A DNA stretch of 6,278 nt from JBCBSP01 sp964561235 (GTDB lineage Bacteria; Pseudomonadota; Alphaproteobacteria; Caulobacterales; Maricaulaceae), in assembly GCA_964561235.1 (NCBI GenBank), contig CAZLOV010000142.1:1-6278 (forward strand), in the 5' to 3' direction. The translations under genes were made by a program, and so were the position numbers. Positions 1 through 5,549 of this stretch are shown here, in pieces. Numbering within the stretch: the stretch's first letter is position 1; every line of letters starts with the position of its first letter. The notes beneath the pieces were generated by a model that saw only the letters and a list, made by a program, of their open reading frames with translations, searched no databases and had not been told where the DNA came from.

Positions 1-1826
1 GAGACAAGCGGCGGCCCTTCATAGTCCGCCGGCCACCACGCCCCGGCTTCGACCACGGCGTCGTCGGGCTGCGGCCCCGCAATGGAGACGGCGGTTTCTC
101 CGTCTACGAACCATTCCTCGCGCGGATCAACGTCGATCTCCTCGATGGGAACGCCGTTGACCGCCGTCACGCGCGCGAACAGGACCGGCGCACGGCGATA
201 GGCTTCCGGGTCGGAGATGTCCACGCCGTAGTCTTGCGCCAACCGGTCGAGCGTCCGGACCTCGTCGCCGGGAAGCCGGATGACGAGCAGGCTCGGCAGT
301 TCGGCCGGAGCGATTTCGGCGAGCTGGCGCACGAGATTGCTTTGCACAAGGCTTGTCAGCGCCAGAAGGGCGAGACCCAGCCCCAGCGCCGGCGCGGCGA
401 TCGGCGCAATGGAGGCGGGGCCGGCGAGGTTGGAGACGCCAAGCCTGAGCCTGCCGCGCGTGACCTTGCGCAGCGGGGCTGCGGCGCGCTTGATCAACAA
501 GCCAAGGCCGGCGAACAGGGCGAAGGCCGCCGCCGCCGCCGCGACCAGTCCGGCGGTCAGCAGGGGCGCGGGACTGGTCAGGGCGGCGAGCGCAAGAAAT
601 GCGCAAGCAGCCGCCAGCGTTGCGATCCGCTCAGGCCAGGGCGTGTGCTCGGAGGCCCGCGCGCCGGCCGCCAGAAGCGCTCCCGGCCGGGTGGCGCGCG
701 CGCGTCCGATGGGCGGCAGGGCGAAAACGGCGGCGCCCACGAGGCCGAAGGCGGCCGCCTTTGCGCCTTCCATCCAGTAGAACCCGGTATCGGCGGGCAG
801 CGGCAAGGCGTCGCCGAACACCGTCAGCGCGAGCGGGGGAACCGCCACGCCGATCACCGCCCCCGCCGCCGAGCCCAGCAGCGCAAGCGCGCCGATCTGG
901 AGCAGGTAGGTCGCTGCGGCGAGCGCCTGTCCGCCGCCCAGGCTCTTCATGATCGCAATCGAGGTGACGCGTTCGGCGAGGAAAGCGGAAACCGCCTGGT
1001 TCACGCCGACGCCGCCGCAGATCAGGGCGGCGAACCCCGCCACCGCGAGGAACTGGGCGAGGCGTTCGAGCAGGTCGCCAAAGGCGTCCGCCGCCTCCGT
1101 GCGATTGCCCACCTCCCAGTCCGGACCGGCGATTTCGCGCGCGGCCGCCTGGGCGGCGTCCAGATCGGCGCCGTCAGGCAGGAGGATCTTGTAGCGCGAG
1201 GTGTACAGCGCGCGGTCTCCGGTCAGGCCCGCCGCGCCTGCGGCTTCCAGCGCAACAGTGATGCGCGGTGCGAAGGAGAAGCCGAGCCCGGCGTCGTCCG
1301 GCTCGTCGCGTGCAATCGCCGTCACCTCGAAAACGGCGCCGTTGACGGTGAAGCGCTCCCCGGTCTCGAGCTGCAGACGCGCCGCCGCCTCCGGCGAGGC
1401 GACCGCGCCGAAAACACGACCCGCGCCCGTTTCGCGAACCGTCAGCGCAGCGGCGAAGTCGGGCGCGCCGTCCAGAACCGCCTCGCCCACCAGCGGGTGG
1501 CGATCGCTGACCGCACGCAGATTGACGACCTCGCGCACGCCGGATGCGTCCGCCGTCACCGCAGCGGAGACGATCTCGTTGACCGCTCCCAGTCCGGTCA
1601 GGGCGGCGCGGGCGGCGTCCGGCAAGGCGCGTCGATTGGCGCTCACCTCGATGTCGCCGCCATAAATCGCCGCCATTTCCGCGCGCACCCCGCGGGAGAA
1701 GGTTTCGCCCGCCGCGCCGGCTGCAGCGATCGCCGCGACGCCCAGCGCCAGACAGGCCAGGAACACGCCGAACCCGCCGAGTCCGCGGCGCAGCTCGCGC
1801 GCTGCAAAGCGGAGCGCCGTCAGCAT
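1..1826 (-). CDS. ybbP: ABC transporter permease, YbbP / FtsX-like family (partial, C-terminus beyond the window)
   Basis: Inner-membrane permease that pairs with the ATPase encoded just upstream. The frame is open from ATG at 1826 to the left edge, giving 608 residues; family members are about 800-850, so the last membrane segments are missing. Visible order: a short basic N-terminus, TM1 at about residues 16-38, then a MacB-like periplasmic domain (about 40-250) containing GGDIEVS. A cluster of hydrophobic segments follows at about 257-280, 304-335, 356-372, 400-443 and 475-492, then a second soluble domain. The stretch ending NLVRQLAE followed by LPSLLVIRL resembles the YbbP stretch linking its two halves. 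The start overlaps the ATPase stop in ATGCTGA (1826-1820), and I see no strong Shine-Dalgarno, so translational coupling is likely. By family, it probably moves or extracts hydrophobic or lipid molecules; the substrate is not readable here. Confidence 0.9.
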   Translation of the reverse strand, partial: MLTALRFAARELRRGLGGFGVFLACLALGVAAIAAAGAAGETFSRGVRAEMAAIYGGDIEVSANRRALPDAARAALTGLGAVNEIVSAAVTADASGVREVVNLRAVSDRHPLVGEAVLDGAPDFAAALTVRETGAGRVFGAVASPEAAARLQLETGERFTVNGAVFEVTAIARDEPDDAGLGFSFAPRITVALEAAGAAGLTGDRALYTSRYKILLPDGADLDAAQAAAREIAGPDWEVGNRTEAADAFGDLLERLAQFLAVAGFAALICGGVGVNQAVSAFLAERVTSIAIMKSLGGGQALAAATYLLQIGALALLGSAAGAVIGVAVPPLALTVFGDALPLPADTGFYWMEGAKAAAFGLVGAAVFALPPIGRARATRPGALLAAGARASEHTPWPERIATLAAACAFLALAALTSPAPLLTAGLVAAAAAAFALFAGLGLLIKRAAAPLRKVTRGRLRLGVSNLAGPASIAPIAAPALGLGLALLALTSLVQSNLVRQLAEIAPAELPSLLVIRLPGDEVRTLDRLAQDYGVDISDPEAYRRAPVLFARVTAVNGVPIEEIDVDPREEWFVDGETAVSIAGPQPDDAVVEAGAWWPADYEGPPLV

Positions 1827-2506
1827 GACAGCCGCCCGTCGCTCATGGCGCAGACCCGGTCTGCACGGCTCGCCAGATCGAGGTCATGGGTGACAAGCAC
1901 CATCGCCGCGCCGGTGCGTCTGACGCTTTCAAACAGCAAGTCGGCCGCCGCCCGGCCCGCCTTCCCGTCGAGATTGCCCGTCGGTTCGTCTGCGAAAACG
2001 ATGTCGGGATCGACCACAAGCGCGCGCGCGATCGCCACGCGCTGGCGTTCCCCGCCCGAGAGCTGGCCAGGCCGGTGGTCCAGCCGGGCCGAGAGGCCGA
2101 CAGCCTCCAGCGACCGGGCCGCACGCGCGCGCACGTCGGCTTCGCCTGCGATCTCCAGCGCCGCCATGACGTTTTCCAGCGCGGTCATGGCGGGCATCAG
2201 GTGGAAGCTCTGGAAAACGAAGCCGACGCGGCCCCGCCGCAGCGCCGCAAGCGCGCCCTCCCCTGCGCGGGTGATGTCCTGACCCAGAAGCCGGACCGTG
2301 CCGGCGGTGGCCTTTTCCAGCCCCGCGCTGACGGCGAGAAGCGAGGACTTGCCCGACCCCGAAGGCCCGGTTACGGCCACCCGCTCGCCGCGGCCGACGT
2401 TGAAATCCACGCTGTCGAGCACATCCACCGCCCCTGCCGAGGACGCGAAGCGCAAGCCCACGCCCGACAGCGAAAGCACGTTTTGCGATGCGGAGGCCTC
2501 GGGCAT
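1820..2506 (-). CDS. ybbA: ABC transporter ATP-binding protein, LolD / YbbA type
   Basis: Cytoplasmic ATPase of 228 residues, the usual size for LolD/YbbA/MacB-type subunits. All nucleotide-binding motifs are intact: Walker A GPSGSGKS at 47-54, Q-loop Q99 in FVFQSFHLMP, signature LSGGERQ at 149-155, Walker B IVFADEP with glutamate 174, D-loop NLD at 178-180 and H-loop histidine 207 in VTHD. FHLMPAMTALENV is typical of the LolD/MacB branch. It is the first gene of a two-gene operon with the permease, sharing ATGCTGA. The ATG at 2506 is the only good start, since the frame upstream has no alternative Met; its AGGA (2521-2518) sits 11 bases away, which is rather far. The divergent TesA-type esterase points to YbbA rather than LolD, since a lol operon would carry lolC/E beside it. 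Family certain; symbol from neighbourhood and permease type. Confidence 0.93.
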   Translation of the reverse strand: MPEASASQNVLSLSGVGLRFASSAGAVDVLDSVDFNVGRGERVAVTGPSGSGKSSLLAVSAGLEKATAGTVRLLGQDITRAGEGALAALRRGRVGFVFQSFHLMPAMTALENVMAALEIAGEADVRARAARSLEAVGLSARLDHRPGQLSGGERQRVAIARALVVDPDIVFADEPTGNLDGKAGRAAADLLFESVRRTGAAMVLVTHDLDLASRADRVCAMSDGRLSC

Positions 2507-2583
2507 GGCGGCGGTGATCCTGTATGCTGGCGCAAAAGCTAGTCCGGCCGCCCGCCCAAACGAACCCGCCGCGGAGACGCACC
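2507..2583. promoter_or_regulatory. Divergent intergenic region between ybbA-type and tesA-type genes
   Basis: These 77 bases must hold the start signals for both the minus-strand ABC operon and the plus-strand esterase. The first part is less GC-rich than the rest. A TATGCT at 2522-2527 could serve as a plus-strand -10 box, but I find no convincing partner -35 at the right distance, so no promoter is assigned. Confidence 0.4.
2573..2577 (+). promoter_or_regulatory. Ribosome binding site of the TesA-type esterase
   Basis: GGAGA lies 6 bases before the ATG at 2584. It selects this start over an in-frame ATG at 2524, and the chosen start gives a clean signal peptide while the upstream extension is arginine- and proline-rich. 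Confidence 0.7.
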
Positions 2584-3181
2584 ATGCGCTTTGTGCTTCA
2601 CGTCCTCGTCAGCCTGCTGCTCGGCGCGAGCGCCCATGCGCAGATCGAGATGCGCTACCAGCTCGTGATGCTGGGCGACAGCCTGACGNNNNNNNNNNCC
2701 CGTCCAGGTAGAGGCGGCGCTGGAGGCGCGCGGGCGCAGCGACATCCAGATCGTCGACGCGGGCGTGAGCGGAGATACAAGCGGAGACGGGCTGCGCCGT
2801 TTCGGCTTCTCGGTCGGACCGGAGGCGGACGGCGTCCTGATCGCACTTGGCGGCAACGACATCCTTCAGGCGCGCGATCCCGCCGAACTCGAGGCCAATC
2901 TCCGCGCCATCGCCGCGCAGGCGCACGATCGCGGACTGGACGTGCTGATCGCCGGCGTCACCGCGCCGGACAATCTTGGAGCGCGCGCCGGCGCCTATGC
3001 GGCGGCCTTCGAGGCGGCGGCGCTGGACAGCGGCGCGCCGCTTCTGCGGGACATGCTGAGCCCGCTCGCGGAGGACCGCGGATACTTCCAGCCGGACGGC
3101 ATTCATCCCACAGCCGAAGGGGCCAGGCTGATGGCCGGCCCCCTTGCAGCGTTCATCGACGAGGCCGTGCCGGAGGGCTAG
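2584..3181 (+). CDS. tesA: Secreted SGNH/GDSL esterase (TesA-type lysophospholipase/arylesterase), interrupted by an assembly gap
   Basis: Hydrolyses ester or thioester bonds of acyl lipids or aryl esters in the periplasm (family knowledge). The N-terminus MRFVLHVLVSLLLGASAHAQ is a signal peptide, probably cleaved after AHA. SGNH blocks: GDSL with the nucleophile serine 33 (codon 2680-2682); SGDTS with the block-II glycine (codon 2771-2773); GGND with asparagine (codon 2855-2857); DGIHP with aspartate (3095-3097) and histidine (3104-3106). All four catalytic positions are present. Ten N at 2689-2698 split the gene: codons before the gap are in a different frame from those after it. Both edges fall on codon boundaries, so the true gap is a multiple of three. 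Comparison with E. coli TesA suggests about 11 missing codons and a protein of about 206 residues. It diverges from the ybbAP-type operon, as in E. coli. Its TAG lies inside CTAG, shared with the convergent neighbour. Confidence 0.9.
2689..2698. other. Assembly gap (10 N) inside the esterase gene
   Basis: A run of exactly ten N, the look of a fixed-length placeholder. The reading frame is codon-aligned at 2688 before it and at 2699 after it, so ten is the wrong length. The apparent frameshift is an artefact and not a real mutation. Confidence 0.95.
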
Positions 3182-3609
3182 CTGCCGCTGCCGTCTTCAG
3201 CCTGTTCGCGCGGGCGTAGCGCCTGGAATTCGCCCAGACCGCAACTGCCGCGGGTGAAGCGCGGCGTGGACTGTTCGACCACGCGCACGATCTCGTTGCG
3301 GCAGAGCTGCGAGCCCGGCACCTCATAGGTCAGGAAGGTGAAGGGCGACGCCGCGCCGTTGCAGCCGCGGCCGACCTCGTTGAGGTAGGTGTCGCCGCCT
3401 CGCATGATGAACAGCCAGATCTCGTCCGTGACCGGGCGGATCTGGTCGAGCCGGGTCAGCGAGACGCAGCTGCGGGTTTCACCGGTACGCTCGTACCGCG
3501 CCTCCAGCGCCTCCAGCGCTTCCTGGTCGCGCTCGCTCTGGGCGGCGGCGGCCGATGTGAAGGCGGCGCCGGCGAGCGCGGCACAGGCGAGCAGTTTGAG
3601 GGTTTTCAT
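3178..3609 (-). CDS. Small secreted four-cysteine protein, DUF6491-like
   Basis: A 143-residue exported protein with no known reaction. Residues 1-24 form a Sec signal peptide (basic MKTLK, hydrophobic alanine-rich core, likely cleavage near AAAAQ). LLAC at 6-9 looks like a lipobox but comes too early for one. The mature part begins with a charged, possibly helical stretch (SERDQEALEALEARYERTGE). A compact domain follows with cysteines 48, 83, 103 and 123, enough for two disulfides. The pattern CVSLTRL, MRGGDTYLNEV, a middle cysteine, FLTYE, QLCRNEIVRVV and SCGLGEF resembles what I recall of DUF6491 proteins in Caulobacterales and Maricaulales. The same frame runs on upstream to 3933, but GGGGAG at 3624-3619 and the signal peptide fix the start at 3609. 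It diverges from the peptidase gene and converges with the esterase gene. Family assigned from memory; function unknown. Confidence 0.8.
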   Translation of the reverse strand: MKTLKLLACAALAGAAFTSAAAAQSERDQEALEALEARYERTGETRSCVSLTRLDQIRPVTDEIWLFIMRGGDTYLNEVGRGCNGAASPFTFLTYEVPGSQLCRNEIVRVVEQSTPRFTRGSCGLGEFQALRPREQAEDGSGS

Positions 3610-3618
3610 GGTCAAAGG

Positions 3619-3624
3619 CTCCCC
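3619..3624 (-). promoter_or_regulatory. Ribosome binding site of the DUF6491-like gene
   Basis: Read on the minus strand, GGGGAG ends 9 bases before the ATG at 3609. It decides the start, since the open frame extends more than 300 bases further upstream without comparable support. Confidence 0.7.
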
Positions 3625-3641
3625 GAGGCGATGAAGCCTCG
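3624..3641 (-). promoter_or_regulatory. Inverted repeat abutting the ribosome binding site (possible 5' leader hairpin)
   Basis: CGAGGC and GCCTCG form a perfect 6-base stem around a 6-base loop. On the minus strand the second arm runs straight into the GGGGAG ribosome binding site of the DUF6491-like gene. If transcribed, it could affect access of ribosomes. No T-run follows on either strand that would make it a classic terminator. Confidence 0.35.
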
Positions 3642-3726
3642 TTTGCAGCGAATACGACTTCGTCCGCCCCTTCTCCCCGCGCGCAGCATCGCATGGACCC
3701 GGCCGCACGGTCGAGTCCGGCGCCTT

Positions 3727-3738
3727 GCCCGGCCGGGC
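3727..3738. repeat. 12-base perfect palindrome upstream of the peptidase gene
   Basis: GCCCGGCCGGGC lies 46 bases before the peptidase ATG at 3785 in a divergent intergenic region. It could be an operator, but such palindromes arise readily by chance in DNA this GC-rich. Confidence 0.3.
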
Positions 3739-3768
3739 GCGCGCGTCCAGCCTGAACACGCCCCGCCT

Positions 3769-3775
3769 GAGGAGA
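3769..3775 (+). promoter_or_regulatory. Ribosome binding site of the P1 peptidase
   Basis: GAGGAGA lies 9 bases before the ATG at 3785. It selects this start over an in-frame ATG at 3725, which would put 20 arginine-rich residues in front of the signal peptide. Confidence 0.8.
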
Positions 3776-3784
3776 GACCGCCCC

Positions 3785-4942
3785 ATGAACGCCTTCCGCT
3801 TCGCCGCCGCCTGCCTTACAGCCCTGCTCATGACCGCTCCCGCCTCCGCCCAGGAAGACCGCATGCGCGCCCGCGACATGGGCGTCGCCCCCGGCGTCCT
3901 CGAACCCGGCCCGCTCAACGCGATCACCGACATAGCCGGCGTGCGCGTGGGTCATGTCACGCTGATCGATGCGCCTCGGATCCGCACGGGCGTCACCGCG
4001 ATCCTGCCGCACGGCGGCAATCTCTACGCCGACAAGGTTCCCGCAGCGGCGGTCGTGGAGAACGGCTACGGCAAGCTGATGGGCGAAACCCAGATCCGCG
4101 AGCTTGGCGAGATCGAAACTCCCATCCTGCTGACCAACACGCTGGCGGTCCCGCGCGCCGCCGACGGCGTGCTCGACTGGACGCTCGGGCAGCCGGGCAA
4201 TCAGGGCGTGCGCTCGGTCAACATGGTCGTGGGCGAAACCAATGACGGCGGGCTCAACGACATCCGCGCGCGCGCGCTGACGCCGGCCCATGCGGTGGAG
4301 GCGATCGAGGCGGCGGCGTCCGGTCCGGTGGCCGAGGGCGCGGTCGGCGCGGGCGCAGGCACGATCGCCTTCGGCTGGAAAGGCGGGATCGGAACCAGTT
4401 CGCGCCGTCTCCCGCAGAGCCTCGGCGGCTGGACGGTCGGCGTGCTGGTGCAGACCAATTACGGCGGCGTGCTGCAAATCGACGGCGTGCGCGTCGGGGA
4501 GGCGCTGAACCAGTTCTATCTGCGCGATGCGGTTGCGGACGATGCAGCAGATGGATCGATCATGATCGTCGTGGCGACCGATGCGCCGCTGTCGGACCGC
4601 AATCTCCAACGCCTGGCCCGGCGCAGCTTCGCAGGGCTCGCGCGCACCGGTTCAAGCTTCACCAACGGCTCGGGCGATTACGCGCTGGCGTTTTCAACGC
4701 ATGAAGGCGTGCGACGCACGCCGGAGCGCCGGGCGGGCGAAACCCGGATCGCGGAACTCTCCAATTCGGCCATGTCCCCGCTCTTCCAGGCCGTGATCGA
4801 GGCGACGGAGGAGGCGATCTACAACTCGCTCTTCATGGCGCAGACCGCCACATACGAGACCGAAGACGGCCAAACGCGCACGATCGAGGCGCTGCCGCTG
4901 GAGGACGTGCGCGCGCTTCTGGCGGCGCCTAGAACGGATTGA
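3785..4942 (+). CDS. P1 family peptidase (DmpA/BapA-like, MEROPS S58), periplasmic
   Basis: An N-terminal nucleophile hydrolase of 385 residues. Family members cut themselves into two chains and release N-terminal residues from peptides, D-Ala amides/esters or beta-peptides. Residues 1-22 are a signal peptide ending ASAQ. The domain starts with LNAITDIAGVRVGHVTL and includes TGVTAILPHGGN, LTNTLAVPRAADG, VVGETNDGGLNDI, GTIAFGWKGGIGTSSR and VQTNYGG (Asn225 near the expected oxyanion hole). The self-cleavage site is G257-S258 in DGSIMIVVATDAPL; Ser258 (codon 4556-4558) would become the catalytic N-terminus. Ser296 and Asp298 in NGSGDYALAFST fit the other active-site residues of DmpA/BapA. Length is normal and the frame intact. 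It diverges from the DUF6491-like gene and overlaps the DsrE-like gene tail-to-tail by 14 bases. Family strong; the true substrate (L-, D- or beta-peptide) cannot be read. Confidence 0.93.
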   Translation: MNAFRFAAACLTALLMTAPASAQEDRMRARDMGVAPGVLEPGPLNAITDIAGVRVGHVTLIDAPRIRTGVTAILPHGGNLYADKVPAAAVVENGYGKLMGETQIRELGEIETPILLTNTLAVPRAADGVLDWTLGQPGNQGVRSVNMVVGETNDGGLNDIRARALTPAHAVEAIEAAASGPVAEGAVGAGAGTIAFGWKGGIGTSSRRLPQSLGGWTVGVLVQTNYGGVLQIDGVRVGEALNQFYLRDAVADDAADGSIMIVVATDAPLSDRNLQRLARRSFAGLARTGSSFTNGSGDYALAFSTHEGVRRTPERRAGETRIAELSNSAMSPLFQAVIEATEEAIYNSLFMAQTATYETEDGQTRTIEALPLEDVRALLAAPRTD

Positions 4943-5453
4943 GCGTATAGCCCTGCTGCTGCAGGAGCGCATGCGAGGTCATCGCCGACAGCGACATCTG
5001 CACGCCCGGCAGCAGGTCGTCTGCGGTGATGTCGCGGAATTGCGCGGTCTGGCCGCACAGCTCGATCGAGACGCCGGCGCCGATCAGCGCGGCGACAAGC
5101 CCGGCGTTGGCGTTCTCGCTGCCGTACCGCGCGTCGTTGACAAGATCCATCGCCGCCCCGCCGTGCACGACGACGGCCACCGAAATGTTCTCGGCAGGCA
5201 CGCCGGCGCGCGCGTGCATGTTGAGAAAGCGCGCCGCGCTCTCCAGTCCGCGATTGATCTCGCCGCGCTCGGCGGCCGCTGCAAGATCGAACGCCACCTT
5301 GAGCTGCGTGTCCGCGCCGATGCGCGCGTCGGCGACCTCGGCATTGGGACCGTATCCCGTCACGAGCGGGCCTGGTGAAAAGGCCTCGGGCCCGGCGCGG
5401 GCGCTGGCGGACACGAGAAGGCCGGCGGCGGCGGCGGTGAAGATGCGGATCAT
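4929..5453 (-). CDS. Secreted DsrE-like family protein
   Basis: A 174-residue exported protein of the DsrE/DsrF-like fold. Relatives in sulfur relay carry a cysteine persulfide, but the periplasmic branch has no settled role. A signal peptide covers about residues 1-20 (MIRIFTAAAAGLLVSASARA). The mature part has LKVAFDLAAAAERGEINRGL, a beta strand then VVVHGGA (94-100), LVAALIGAGVSIELCGQ with the single conserved cysteine 133, and the tail DLLPGVQMSLSAMTSHALLQQQGYTLNPF, which closely matches the family ending. AAGGGAG at 5467-5461, 7 bases before the ATG at 5453, sets the start; the frame runs on to 5510 but that extension precedes the signal peptide. It lies 96 bases downstream of the cyclase-like gene on the same strand, so it may share its transcript. 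Its stop lies inside the convergent peptidase gene. Confidence 0.85.
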   Translation of the reverse strand: MIRIFTAAAAGLLVSASARAGPEAFSPGPLVTGYGPNAEVADARIGADTQLKVAFDLAAAAERGEINRGLESAARFLNMHARAGVPAENISVAVVVHGGAAMDLVNDARYGSENANAGLVAALIGAGVSIELCGQTAQFRDITADDLLPGVQMSLSAMTSHALLQQQGYTLNPF

Positions 5454-5460
5454 GCTAACG

Positions 5461-5467
5461 CTCCCTT
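5461..5467 (-). promoter_or_regulatory. Ribosome binding site of the DsrE-like gene
   Basis: On the minus strand AAGGGAG lies 7 bases before the ATG at 5453. It fixes the start immediately ahead of the signal peptide. Confidence 0.75.
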
Positions 5468-5492
5468 GCAACGCACGCCTCCAGCCTAGCAG

Positions 5493-5504
5493 GCCTGCGC
5501 AGGC
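5493..5504. repeat. 12-base perfect palindrome upstream of the DsrE-like gene
   Basis: GCCTGCGCAGGC lies 39 bases before the ATG at 5453, in the 96-base gap after the cyclase-like gene. It could be an operator half or a weak hairpin with a 4-base loop. There is no adjacent T-run, so I do not call it a terminator. Confidence 0.3.
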
Positions 5505-5549
5505 GCGCACACGCCGTTGCGGCCCAGGCTCCGGCAGCGGCCTTTTCGG

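Noticed and set aside
531..545. GCC-repeat tract as a possible microsatellite
   Set aside because: It encodes an alanine run inside a hydrophobic membrane segment of the permease; ordinary low complexity in GC-rich coding DNA.
234..2282. A 682-codon open frame on the plus strand across the ABC operon
   Set aside because: Its translation is Arg/Gly/Ala/Gln-rich with no domain pattern, and it lies antisense to a permease and an ATPase with clear motifs. It is a codon-bias shadow in GC-rich DNA.
2584..3181. A true frameshift making the esterase a pseudogene
   Set aside because: The frame change coincides exactly with the ten N, and the codons on both sides are clean with all SGNH catalytic blocks present.
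3601..3609. Lipoprotein signal (LLAC) in the DUF6491-like protein
   Set aside because: The cysteine is at residue 9, leaving too short a hydrophobic stretch before it. A standard signal peptidase I site near residue 24 fits better.
3479..4609. A 376-codon open frame on the minus strand opposite the peptidase
   Set aside because: Histidine-, aspartate- and arginine-rich composition typical of the antisense of a GC-rich gene. The plus strand encodes an intact P1 peptidase with signal peptide and cleavage site.
5521..5549. A possible terminator with CCTTTTC between the cyclase-like and DsrE-like genes
   Set aside because: The T-run lies on the plus strand while both genes read on the minus strand, and the nearby stem (CCG/CGG) is too short.
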